From Megalobrama amblycephala (Eukaryota > Chordata > Actinopteri > Cypriniformes > Xenocyprididae): a stretch of 64,000 nt of DNA. The stretch lies in contig NC_063049.1 of the NCBI RefSeq assembly GCF_018812025.1, forward strand, positions 15,953,734 to 16,017,733, given 5' to 3'. The notes beneath the pieces are model-generated. The model was not told the DNA's origin. It did not search any database and worked only from the letters and a program-made list of their open reading frames with translations. The translations under genes were made by a program, and so were the position numbers. This document shows positions 62,801 through 64,000 of the stretch, in pieces. Position 1 is the first letter of the stretch. Each line of letters opens with the position of its first letter.

Positions 62801-63940
62801 TGTGTAATAAGCAAAGTCAACGCGCACTGTGGACGCGCCCAGAGGCGCAGTTTCTACCAACGCGCTCTAACAAAAAAATATTGCGCTATTGACTTTAGAC
62901 TTTAGACCAGGTTTGAGTTGGTCTATGGCGCAGTCTATTTTCAGCTCCTTAAAATAGCAATGCGCCGGCAATGCACCTGAAGACACCTCTTTTTTAGACC
63001 AGCACGCCCATGGGCGCACTAACTGGCGCAAATGCATTTACTAGTTTAAGGACGTGGCGCTGAACGGGAAAACGCGAACGACGCCGGACGCAAACTAGCA
63101 AACACACTTGCGCTGCGCCTTGCGTCACATTGCGCCGGGTGTATTATAGGGCCCTATGTGTCTTAGAAGGGTCAATTTGTGTGTTTCTTGCTATTGATCA
63201 TGACTTGAAGCTGATTGACAATATAATACAAACAAGCATAAGATTCAAACTCTGTACTCAATTTGCCAGATGGCATCTTTTCTGGTTTAGTCTCAGTCAT
63301 CATCATGATCGTTCCCTGTTTCTCTTTTCAGGGAGAGCGAGGTTTAACCGGTCCCCCTGGTCCACCAGGGAGACATGAAGAAGCTGGAGGCCCTGGCACA
63401 ACAATTTATGTTCCTGGACCGCCGGTATGATGTCATCAAATTCCCTATGAAATGTATACATTTTTGTGTGGCTTAGGTGTCCAAATATTTCAGGGCTACA
63501 ATTCTTTTATCTTAGTTACATCTAAGTTCCTTGTGCCTTACATGTTTTCTAGGGTGAAATAGGCTCTACAGGAGAGAAAGGAGAAAAAGTAAGTGGCAGC
63601 ATAAAATTGTGTAACTCTATAAACAAATACAGCTGGATTGTACGGAATCAATTTTATAATTATAAATATATTATAAAATGTATTATTGTATATCTTTATA
63701 TATTAAAATATATTATAATATAATGCAATTCTATAATTATATTACATAATTTGTATATATTTGACCTGTAAAACAAAGCTCAACTTTGTGATGTTGTTTG
63801 AATATTTGAATTAATGGGTTTTTCTAAAAGTTTTAAGGAATAGTAATACATTTTCATTTTGACTTTGCCTCTGCAACAAGGGTTTTTGTGCACCACATTA
63901 TGCTGGAGTCAAAGGTGAACCAGGACCACCAGGACCAACA
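9206..63940 (+). CDS. Type IV collagen alpha chain, alpha1/alpha3/alpha5 class (col4a3-type favoured), 5' part
   Basis: This is a basement-membrane collagen, secreted and assembled as a heterotrimer with an alpha2-class partner. Joined coding exons are 9206-9274, 54774-54833, 55336-55425, 60297-60341, 60501-60545, 60643-60705, 60818-60871, 61048-61074, 61714-61791, 61902-61964, 62076-62111, 62199-62237, 63332-63424, 63553-63588 and 63881-63940. Every exon from the second on starts with a Gly codon and every junction is phase 0. The 286 codons cover the signal peptide (1-23), a four-Cys 7S start (24-43) and Gly-X-Y helix with interruptions. The 7S region keeps the GCNGTK Cys/N-glycosylation motif of alpha1 and alpha5. 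Exon sizes match alpha1-class genes, including a 21-codon exon 10. Identity is shared between alpha1 and alpha5 without a close match to either, which fits a fish alpha3. Alpha1 and alpha5 remain possible. The rest of the helix and the NC1 domain lie beyond the window. Confidence 0.93.
9379..9421. promoter_or_regulatory. GC-rich 11-bp inverted repeat just inside intron 1
   Basis: The arms AAGTCGCGCGC (9379-9389) and GCGCGCGACTT (9411-9421) are perfect complements separated by 21 bases. They hold most of the local CpGs. It lies 105 bases after exon 1, so it could be a promoter-proximal regulatory palindrome. Function is inferred only from position. Confidence 0.35.
10003..10031. repeat. Poly(A) tract
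   Basis: About 29 A residues followed by GAAGAAG. It may be a retroposed tail; no body was recognised. Confidence 0.9.
11312..12605 (+). pseudogene. Degenerate Tc1/mariner transposon with transposase relic
   Basis: The left end (CAGTGCACAGCATAAATGAG followed by TACACCCCCT) resembles the termini of fish Tc1-like elements. Plus-strand sequence near 12419-12490 reads [14 protein letters not shown], a stop, then RRVEQHS. This corresponds to the third catalytic (D-x34/35-E) region of Tc1 transposases, whose usual form is NPIENLWG. Multiple stops and frameshifts are present upstream, and no right inverted terminus was found, so the copy is truncated and inactive. Confidence 0.65.
12769..12891 (+). 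repeat. tRNA-derived SINE fragment with T-tail
   Basis: It contains a polymerase III B-box-like block (GGGTTTGATTCCCAT, about 12817-12831), preceded by an A-box-like region and followed by a T-tract of about 25 bases at 12867-12891. It matches the form of fish tRNA-derived SINEs; two others lie at 19093 and 32700. Confidence 0.55.
13354..14577. mobile_element. 1.2-kb foldback (near-complete palindrome) of Tc1/mariner type
   Basis: The left end is CAGTTGTGCTCAAAAGTTTA and the right end is its near-complement, both next to TA (13352-13353 and 14578-14579), the Tc1/mariner target. The complementarity continues inward for about 600 bases on each side. For example, GATCCCTCTTATTTTGT near 14501 mirrors ACAAAATAAGAGGGATC near 13415, and the GCTCCAGAAGGAAACACGAT block near 13872 has its complement near 14099. 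No transposase remains. Confidence 0.85.
15860..16060. repeat. Repeat with AGTTCC-rich inverted motifs
   Basis: Complementary 'AAAGTTCC' and 'GGAACTTT' blocks recur (AGTTCCGGAACTTTG at 15890, AAAGTTCCTGTGGTGGAAAC at 16031), with CpG-containing ends. This fits a short terminally inverted DNA element. Limits and family are uncertain. Confidence 0.4.
16277..16370. repeat. Perfect 42-bp inverted repeat with 10-base loop
   Basis: Bases 16277-16318 are exactly complementary to 16329-16370. The loop is GCTGAAACAT. Weaker complementarity continues outward for about 20-25 bases on both sides (for example CGATTAACCATAAT against ACTATGGGGTCGTT). The perfect arms suggest either a young structure or one kept by gene conversion. 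Confidence 0.95.
17502..18173. mobile_element. Foldback element flanked by TTAA (AGGATTAGTTCACTTTAAAA ends)
   Basis: TTAA occurs at 17498-17501 and 18174-18177. The ends AGGATTAGTTCACTTTAAAA and its complement extend into about 330 bases of imperfect inverted repeat. Matching pairs include GGCAGTGAA against TTCACTGCC, and the CTTCTGAAGTGAA block on both arms. No coding content. Confidence 0.75.
18432..18665. repeat. Dispersed repeat, direct copy at 20188-20435
   Basis: About 235 bases are shared in the same orientation with 20188-20435. The shared block runs from CTTCCAGAGGACCATT, through the CAGGGCCAAGGACAGAATTA stretch, to TAATGGTTTTCGAA. The copies differ by substitutions and by an indel near 18600/20360. 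Confidence 0.85.
18784..18801. repeat. Short (CA)n tract
   Basis: Nine CA units. Confidence 0.9.
19093..19245 (+). repeat. tRNA-derived SINE
   Basis: TGTAGCTTAAACAGTTAAG resembles a degenerate A-box region. GGTCATGGGTTCAATTCCCA is a B-box-bearing tRNA arm with the characteristic 'AGCAACACCAAGG' spacer of fish SINEs. The downstream body includes TAAATACTACCGGGTG. The 3' limit is uncertain. Confidence 0.6.
20121..20498. repeat. 65-bp direct repeats flanking a second copy of the 18432 repeat
   Basis: Bases 20121-20185 (AACACATTGACTGGCCATTC onward) recur at 20434-20498. Between them lies the copy of the 18432-18665 repeat (20188-20435). The flank therefore behaves like a 65-bp duplicated target, or results from a template-switch or unequal exchange. 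Confidence 0.85.
20592..22061 (-). mobile_element. Tc1/mariner-type element with decayed transposase on the minus strand
   Basis: The ends CAACCCGAATTCCAGAAAAG and complement (right end GGAATTCGGGTTG) abut TA at 20590-20591 and 22062-22063. Longer subterminal inverted homology follows (TTTTAGTTTTCATTTTATT type). On the minus strand near 21270 the frame reads [12 protein letters not shown], the first catalytic Asp region of Tc1 transposases. The surrounding frame is open for 121 residues (21083-21445) but other parts are broken. Total length is 1470 bases, close to full-length Tc1-type elements, so this is an inactive full-size copy. Confidence 0.8.
21083..21445 (-). pseudogene. Tc1-type transposase fragment
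   Basis: The open fragment carries WSDESKFDI (a catalytic Asp neighbourhood) and the upstream [12 protein letters not shown] region typical of the family. It lacks the N-terminal paired-type DNA-binding domain in frame and the C-terminal Glu region. Confidence 0.7.
23411..25095 (-). mobile_element. Tc1-type element ending TTTATTAGGTACACCT, interrupted by a second insertion
   Basis: The left end TTTATTAGGTACACCT (near 23418) is mirrored by AGGTTTACCTAATAAA near 25079. Minus-strand relics include [18 protein letters not shown] (23709-23909), which matches the second catalytic Asp motif (YFQQD) of Tc1 transposases, and a downstream N-terminal fragment at 24230-24427. The body is contiguous from 23411 to 24498 and resumes at 24999 with the family's CATGTCTACATGCCTAAATG segment. 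The element was therefore split by the 24499-24998 insertion. Stops make it inactive. Confidence 0.8.
24499..24998. mobile_element. 500-bp element nested inside the Tc1-type copy
   Basis: The inverted ends are GCTTCGTCTGAAA and TTTTCAGACAGAGC. The flanking pentamers CAATG (24494-24498) and CCATG (24999-25003) differ at one base and may be the target duplication. No coding content; superfamily not settled. Confidence 0.6.
26619..27457. mobile_element. piggyBac-type element with TTAA target duplication
   Basis: TTAA at 26615-26618 and 27458-27461 flank the ends CCCTTAAATGCATGAC and ATGCATTTAAGGG. Subterminal GGGTCTTTATCGACC and GGTCACTAAAGACCC are a second inverted pair. CCC...GGG ends with TTAA are diagnostic for piggyBac. 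On the minus strand at 26856 a frame begins [10 protein letters not shown], an acidic start seen in piggyBac transposases, and then decays. At 839 bases it is a deletion derivative. Confidence 0.8.
27462..28238. mobile_element. TTAA-flanked foldback element (AGGGTTAGTTCACCC ends)
   Basis: The ends AGGGTTAGTTCACCCAAAAA and complement are flanked by TTAA at 27458-27461 and 28239-28242. The arms are complementary for most of their roughly 380 bases, including a GATGGCCGATTTCAAAACAC block and its mirror. The left TTAA is the same one that closes the piggyBac-type element. Confidence 0.8.
29130..29310. repeat. Dispersed AT-rich repeat ending TTCACAAGGGTA
   Basis: Related to 300-405. Recurring AGTGTACTT / AAGTGCAC motifs end at TTTTTCACAAGGGTA. 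No intact termini. Confidence 0.5.
29332..29488. mobile_element. Short TTAA-flanked foldback element (AGGGATAG end)
   Basis: TTAA at 29332-29335 and 29485-29488. The left end AGGGATAGTTAACCCC is followed by TTGTTCCAAACCTG, mirrored by CAGGTTTGGAA on the right. It is a small internally deleted member, and its right TTAA is shared with the next element. Confidence 0.6.
29489..30230. mobile_element. TTAA-flanked foldback element (AGGGTTAGTTTACCC ends)
   Basis: The ends AGGGTTAGTTTACCCAAAAA and TTTGTGGGTGAACTAGCCCT are inverted repeats bounded by TTAA at 29485-29488 and 30231-30234. It belongs to the same family as 27462-28238 (shared AAGACCTTCGTT / AACACAAATTAAGATATTTT blocks). It has no gene. 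Confidence 0.8.
30235..31212. mobile_element. TTAA-flanked element (AGGTGCCCTAGAAT ends)
   Basis: The left end is AGGTGCCCTAGAATAAAA, the complement of the right end is AGGTGCCGTAGAACGTC, and TTAA lies at 30231-30234 and 31213-31216. The interior has no transposase that I recognise. It directly follows, and shares a TTAA with, the preceding foldback element. Confidence 0.75.
31253..31478. repeat. Repeat with GGATCAACA hairpins at both ends
   Basis: Each end carries a small hairpin (GATCAACATCTTTGTTGATC at the left, GGATCAACAAAATATGTTGATCC spread over 31437-31458 at the right). Telomere-like AGGTTAGGTTTAGGGGTAGG lies inside. An opposite-strand copy at 53428-54415 is interrupted by another element. 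Confidence 0.7.
32700..32832 (-). repeat. tRNA-derived SINE, minus strand
   Basis: On the minus strand, GTAGAGCATGCTGCTAGTAA is followed by a B-box block GGGATCGATTCCCAG and later the fish-SINE tail motif TTGTAAGTTGCTTTGGGTAA. This is the usual order for a tRNA-derived SINE. Confidence 0.65.
33255..33790. repeat. AT-rich minisatellite, four units of about 130 bases, with (ATTAT)n blocks
   Basis: Four tandem copies begin at about 33255, 33410, 33535 and 33675. Each has the order CAAGCAATTTATTTATTTAA, then GTGTTTTAGTATAGAAT, then an ATTAT pentamer run, then TCACAATGT. The first unit holds the longest pentamer tract (33333-33397). Confidence 0.8.
35341..35578. mobile_element. Foldback element (CTGTCATCATTTACTC type)
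   Basis: The arms from about 35411 (ACAAAGGAAGATATTTGGAA) and 35492-35564 are complementary around a central (AAAAT)n spacer near 35480. It resembles the TTAA-flanked foldback family but its left terminus is eroded. Confidence 0.65.
35585..36526. mobile_element. hAT-like element (GGGGTGTAATGGTACA ends) carrying a nested repeat
   Basis: The left end GGGGTGTAATGGTACA is mirrored by TGTACCATTACACCC on the right. Sequence inside the right end (GTACCGAACCGTGACTC) is typical of this hAT group. A second element sits at 36175-36436. No target duplication is clear. Confidence 0.6.
36175..36436. mobile_element. Nested element (AGTAACACTTTAATTTAGGG ends)
   Basis: The left AACACTTTAATTTAGGGCCC and the right GACCCTGAACTAAAGTGTGA are inverted. 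The inner AATTCTCACTATTAACTAG is mirrored by TTAGTAAATAGTGAGAATT. The element is inside the hAT-like copy at 35585-36526 and therefore younger than it. Confidence 0.65.
36548..37741. mobile_element. hAT-type element (TAGGGCTGTCAAAATAATGC ends)
   Basis: The left end TAGGGCTGTCAAAATAATGC is mirrored by a right end ATCGATTCACAGCCCTA. The flanking octamers ATATATAT (36540-36547) and ATATACAT (37742-37749) differ at one base. Subterminal GATTAATC / GAATTAATC motifs are present. The interior has no intact frame. Confidence 0.75.
39784..39830 (+). repeat. SINE tail fragment
   Basis: GTGTTTTGGATAAAGGCACC followed by TACCAAATGCCTGTAAATGT matches the common 3' tail of fish tRNA-derived SINEs. No head was found. 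Confidence 0.45.
40749..41400. repeat. Repeat-like block starting TTAA-AGGCCCACTGAAGTGCC
   Basis: The TTAA plus AGG start resembles the other TTAA-target elements here. It includes a T-tract at 41037-41062 and CpG-containing segments. The right end was not found, so only the left boundary is supported. Confidence 0.35.
41651..41892. mobile_element. GC-rich foldback element
   Basis: The left AAGGGGCTCACACACTTGAC and the complement of the right end, AAAGGGGCTTGCACACCAGA, pair along arms of about 110 bases. The arms include GACGCGAAGCTC and AACGCATTGTTTTCTAT on both. It is strongly CpG-rich against an AT-rich background. Left TTAA and right TTAG may be a decayed TTAA duplication. Confidence 0.7.
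41930..42160. repeat. Second copy of the 3806-4075 repeat
   Basis: Same block order and orientation as 3806-4075. It includes CTGCTGCAGATT, TTGTTGTTTTGGTTC and AACTCTGCATAGCATGAAAC. Confidence 0.6.
42811..42854. repeat. (TA)n microsatellite
   Basis: About 22 TA units. Confidence 0.95.
42943..43039. repeat. (TAAAA)n pentanucleotide microsatellite
   Basis: About 19 units, with one four-base variant near 42958. Confidence 0.95.
44570..46098. mobile_element. hAT-type element B nested in A, perfect 8-bp target duplication
   Basis: The ends TAGGGGTGGGAATCAGAG and ATTCTGTCCCACCCCTA are inverted. The flanking ATTGATAG (44562-44569 and 46099-46106) is identical. Subterminal ATCGATAT/CGATACGAT motifs recur at both ends, typical of this hAT group. 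No transposase is left, and the right arm mirrors part of the left (GCTTAGATATACACGGGAGC). Confidence 0.88.
45331..45674. mobile_element. hAT-type foldback element C nested in B, perfect 8-bp target duplication
   Basis: TAGGGCTGGGCGATTATATC and the complementary end GATATATCGCCCAGCCCTA are flanked by ACGGGAGC at 45323-45330 and 45675-45682. The 344 bases are nearly a full palindrome (for example AAAGCCGGTTCCCTGATTAC and its complement). It is the innermost insertion of the stack. Confidence 0.9.
46198..47413. mobile_element. Element D nested in A, flanked by TTTCAAACATAG
   Basis: The 12-mer TTTCAAACATAG at 46186-46197 recurs at 47414-47425, and the sequence between (start ACTGTAAAAAAATATGGACG) is foreign to A. 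The duplicate may be target duplication plus chance identity. Ends are not clearly inverted. Fish repeats of this 'CGTCCGTGACGTCACCC' type are common. Confidence 0.7.
47786..47830. repeat. T-tract followed by G-tract
   Basis: About 27 T then about 18 G residues. Length is likely unreliable. Confidence 0.9.
48466..48631. repeat. Perfect tandem duplication of an 83-bp unit
   Basis: Bases 48466-48548 (CAGAGATCTGGGGGTTATTT onward) are repeated without change at 48549-48631. Complete identity implies a very recent event, or an assembly duplication. Confidence 0.95.
48656..48957. mobile_element. Short inverted-repeat element (ACTTTATTTYGATRGTCYAC type ends)
   Basis: The left GACTTTATTTCGATAGTCCA is mirrored by GTAGACCATCAAAATAAAGT on the right. 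Inner blocks TAAGTAACTTTGCAACTACA and GACATTGCAAAGTTATTTAT also pair. Confidence 0.7.
49717..50087. mobile_element. Short inverted-repeat element (CCTAGTCCACATGTAC / TGTGTGGACAGGGCCTAG)
   Basis: The terminal inverted homology extends into CGGGTATTTT / AAAATACCC. The interior contains the AACACTGTAACCGG block and CpGs. Probably a hAT-type non-autonomous element; no clear duplication. Confidence 0.55.
50602..50625. repeat. (GT)n tract, 12 units
   Basis: Simple repeat within intron 1. Confidence 0.9.
51432..52549. mobile_element. TTAA-flanked element (AGGTGTAATATGTAA ends)
   Basis: TTAA at 51428-51431 and 52550-52553. The left AGGTGTAATATGTAA is mirrored by TTACATACTGCATCT. The interior has a CpG-rich part (52230-52340) without a convincing protein. 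It belongs to the TTAA-target group of this intron. Confidence 0.7.
52676..52990. mobile_element. One arm of a TTAA foldback element
   Basis: TTAA then AGGGTTAGTTCACCCAAAAT matches the left arm of 27462-28238. The opposite arm is missing, so the copy is truncated. The right limit is approximate. Confidence 0.6.
53428..54415. repeat. Interrupted opposite-strand copy of the 31253-31478 repeat
   Basis: 53428-53514 (GTAAGACATGTTCCTGGATC onward) and 54325-54415 (CCTAACCCTTCTTG to AAGGATCAACAAGGAT) match the complement of 31253-31478 in order. The roughly 810 bases between are a separate insertion with ACTGTAAAAA and TACGGTAAAAT motifs. Confidence 0.65.
53515..54324. mobile_element. Insertion rich in CTGTAAAATTTACGGT motifs
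   Basis: It starts CACTGTAAAAAAAAATCCTG. Repeated TTTACGGTAAAAT / TACTGTAAAA motifs occur throughout, in both orientations. It splits the hairpin-ended repeat, so it inserted later. Right end and family unclear. Confidence 0.5.
54774..54833 (+). CDS. Collagen IV exon 2: 7S domain Cys cluster
   Basis: The acceptor is a 16-T tract then CTTGCAG; the donor is AAG|GTGAGT. The product [20 protein letters not shown] has four Cys at residues 3, 8, 11 and 13 in alpha1-class spacing, then the first Gly-X-Lys triplets. In the family these Cys cross-link four molecules in the 7S tetramer. The length (20 codons) equals that of human alpha1 exon 2. Confidence 0.95.
54834..55335 (+). other. Intron 2
   Basis: 502 bases with good donor and acceptor (TATTAG). 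I see nothing else of note in it. Confidence 0.9.
55336..55425 (+). CDS. Collagen IV exon 3
   Basis: Thirty codons, ten Gly-X-Y triplets with no interruption, starting [20 protein letters not shown]. Length and the GLPGL/GFPG pattern match exon 3 of alpha1-class chains. Donor AAG|GTAAAG. Confidence 0.95.
56217..57716 (+). mobile_element. TTAA-flanked element (AGGCAGGGTAGGTAA ends) with a protein-coding-like exon
   Basis: The ends AGGCAGGGTAGGTAA and TTTGCCTACCCTGCCT are inverted, flanked by TTAA at 56213-56216 and 57717-57720. The TTAA target and AGG start fit Kolobok-like elements. It contains the open frame at 56520-56762. It lies inside 56051-59229. Confidence 0.78.
56520..56762 (+). CDS. 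Element-borne open frame with a basic [17 protein letters not shown] motif
   Basis: From ATG at 56520 the frame encodes 80 residues: [20 protein letters not shown], then a Lys/Arg-rich stretch ([18 protein letters not shown]), then [20 protein letters not shown] and a hydrophobic end ([11 protein letters not shown]). Just before the stop (TAA at 56760) is a splice-donor match ACAG|GTAAAT at 56758/56759, so it may be the first coding exon of a longer spliced protein. As far as I can recall, the RVNIG-x-x-F-x-RWREL segment recurs in uncharacterised fish proteins. It is probably a conserved domain of a transposon protein or of genes derived from one. No catalytic residues are visible. Function unknown. 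Confidence 0.5.
   Translation: MAEKQQAKFTVSAYAVSEGKPGKKRKTVTVQEKAMNKKSLDKQRNKTRVNIGVAFQRWRELRELKGLKSDSLMALFLLDR
57786..57852. repeat. (TTCTA)n microsatellite
   Basis: About 13 perfect pentamers. Confidence 0.95.
58235..59100. mobile_element. hAT-type element with perfect 8-bp target duplication
   Basis: TAGGGATGGGCGATACCACT and the complementary end ATCTGCCCATCCCTA are flanked by GAGTACTA (58227-58234 and 59101-59108). Subterminal ATCGATAT / CGATACT motifs are typical. 866 bases, no transposase. Confidence 0.9.
59503..60043. repeat. 541-bp foldback made of tandem TCTCG-AATTTAA units
   Basis: The outer ends TACGGAAGATGATTAGGGCC and GGCCCTAATCCTCTTCCGTA pair. Inside, each arm is itself a tandem series of about 18-20-base units of the form 'GTTAAATTACGAGAAAAAA' and 'GTCGAGATAAAATGTTGAGA', mirrored in the other arm. 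No coding frame. Confidence 0.85.
60297..60341 (+). CDS. Collagen IV exon 4
   Basis: Fifteen codons, [15 protein letters not shown]. Same length and K-G-x-R end as alpha1-class exon 4. Acceptor TTCCAG, donor AGA|GTAAGT. Confidence 0.95.
60501..60545 (+). CDS. Collagen IV exon 5
   Basis: Fifteen codons, [15 protein letters not shown], matching the alpha1-class exon 5 pattern. Acceptor TTTTGTAG, donor CCA|GTAAGT. Confidence 0.95.
60643..60705 (+). CDS. Collagen IV exon 6 with the conserved GCNGTK motif
   Basis: Twenty-one codons ending [15 protein letters not shown]. The NGT sequon and neighbouring Cys are the conserved 7S glycosylation and cross-linking site. The IPGCNGTK form is that of alpha1 and alpha5; alpha2-class chains have a DGCNGTQ form, which supports the class assignment. 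Donor AAG|GTACGT. Confidence 0.96.
60818..60871 (+). CDS. Collagen IV exon 7
   Basis: Eighteen codons, [18 protein letters not shown]. The donor CCA|GTATGA is non-consensus at +5/+6 but phase and length fit the family. Confidence 0.92.
61048..61074 (+). CDS. Collagen IV exon 8 (9 codons)
   Basis: GIPGLKGIK. Very short exons of exactly this length occupy this place in alpha1-class genes. Acceptor TTCCTCAG, donor AAG|GTATGG. Confidence 0.92.
61075..61713 (+). other. Intron 8
   Basis: 639 bases. A 90-codon chance frame (61245-61517) has no collagen or other recognisable character. Nothing else seen. Confidence 0.85.
61714..61791 (+). CDS. Collagen IV exon 9 with a helix interruption
   Basis: Twenty-six codons. 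[20 protein letters not shown] breaks the Gly-X-Y rhythm at [11 protein letters not shown], then resumes and ends GQPGSP. An interruption at this site is shared with alpha1 and alpha5, with different residues. Donor CCA|GTAAGT. Confidence 0.94.
61902..61964 (+). CDS. Collagen IV exon 10
   Basis: Twenty-one codons, starting [20 protein letters not shown]. The matching human alpha1 segment is also 21 codons, and the alpha5 one is 18, a point for an alpha1-like ancestry. Donor CCT|GTGAGT. Confidence 0.95.
62076..62111 (+). CDS. Collagen IV exon 11
   Basis: Twelve codons, [12 protein letters not shown]. Acceptor GATTTGAAG is pyrimidine-poor; donor CCG|GTAACT. Confidence 0.92.
62199..62237 (+). 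CDS. Collagen IV exon 12 with KLTFQ interruption
   Basis: Thirteen codons, [13 protein letters not shown]. The interruption sits where alpha1 has GLSFQG and alpha5 GLNFQG, so the site is conserved. Acceptor TGTTGCAG, donor AAG|GTGAGT. Confidence 0.94.
62238..63331 (+). other. Intron 12 with a GC-rich dispersed element (about 62355-63160)
   Basis: The segment is rich in GGCGCA/TGCGCC motifs and ends GCGCCGGGTGTATTATAGGG. This composition is unlike the AT-rich surroundings. It is probably a DNA transposon remnant; termini are not clear. Confidence 0.6.
63332..63424 (+). CDS. Collagen IV exon 13 with a long interruption
   Basis: Thirty-one codons, beginning [13 protein letters not shown], then the non-helical [14 protein letters not shown], then [14 protein letters not shown] also precedes an interruption in human alpha3. 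Donor CCG|GTATGA (non-consensus at +5/+6). Confidence 0.92.
63553..63588 (+). CDS. Collagen IV exon 14
   Basis: Twelve codons, [12 protein letters not shown], four uninterrupted triplets. Acceptor TTTTCTAG, donor AAA|GTAAGT. Confidence 0.92.
63881..63940 (+). CDS. Collagen IV exon 15, last exon in the window
   Basis: Twenty codons, [20 protein letters not shown], with a Cys-containing interruption (GFCAPHYAG). The acceptor GCAACAAG is weak but the frame and the donor (ACA|GTAAGT) fit. The remaining gene lies to the right. Confidence 0.88.
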
Positions 63941-64000
63941 GTAAGTGACCCGTACAAGAACGCAATTAAATGTTTACTTACATAATACATTGATCATAAA

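Noticed and set aside
1..64000. CRISPR array, operon or novel defence-type system
   Set aside because: The window is vertebrate intron and gene DNA. The tandem repeats present have no spacer pattern, and no multi-gene cassette exists.

Overview
The window is vertebrate genomic DNA, most likely from a teleost fish of the carp/zebrafish type. The reasons are its intron and exon style, its AT-rich base composition, and its load of fish-type repeats: Tc1-like and hAT elements, piggyBac-like and other TTAA-target elements, foldback elements, and tRNA-derived SINEs. No bacterial gene, operon or CRISPR array is present, and I found no previously undescribed multi-gene system.

The one clear locus is a head-to-head pair of type IV collagen genes. 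On the plus strand, exon 1 (coding 9206-9274) encodes a signal peptide. After a 45.5-kb intron, 14 further exons (54774-63940) encode the Cys-rich 7S segment and the start of a Gly-X-Y triple helix. All splice in phase 0 and give 286 codons; the gene runs off the right edge. Its 7S sequence (Cys pattern, PGCNGTK motif, exon lengths 20/30/15/15/21/18/9 codons) puts it in the alpha1/alpha3/alpha5 class. It shares features equally with alpha1 and alpha5 but matches neither closely, so I favour a divergent col4a3-type chain without being sure. On the minus strand, starting less than 400 bases away, there is a small exon with an ATG (8268-8314) and a signal-peptide exon (8134-8185). They join in frame across an 82-base intron and fit the expected alpha2/alpha4/alpha6-class partner. 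A non-coding first exon ends near 8818. The interval of about 8820-9205 is the probable shared bidirectional promoter, as in all vertebrate COL4 pairs.

Layout. 1-8133: no exon found, probably partner intron, with hAT and other repeats. 8134-8900: 5' exons of the partner gene. 8900-9205: shared promoter. 9206-9274: exon 1. 9275-54773: intron 1, filled with transposable elements, several nested. 54774-64000: exons 2-15, with intron 3 inflated by a nest of elements and a 541-bp foldback repeat, and intron 12 carrying a GC-rich element.

The noteworthy non-genic material is: a nested stack with intact target duplications at 44519-47869; a second stack at 56051-59229 that holds a protein-coding-like exon; runs of TTAA-target elements that share single TTAA junctions (26615-28242 and 29332-31216); a perfect 42-bp hairpin at 16277-16370; and several kilobase-scale palindromes. 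All element families are named from termini and target duplications read by eye; no database search was possible.
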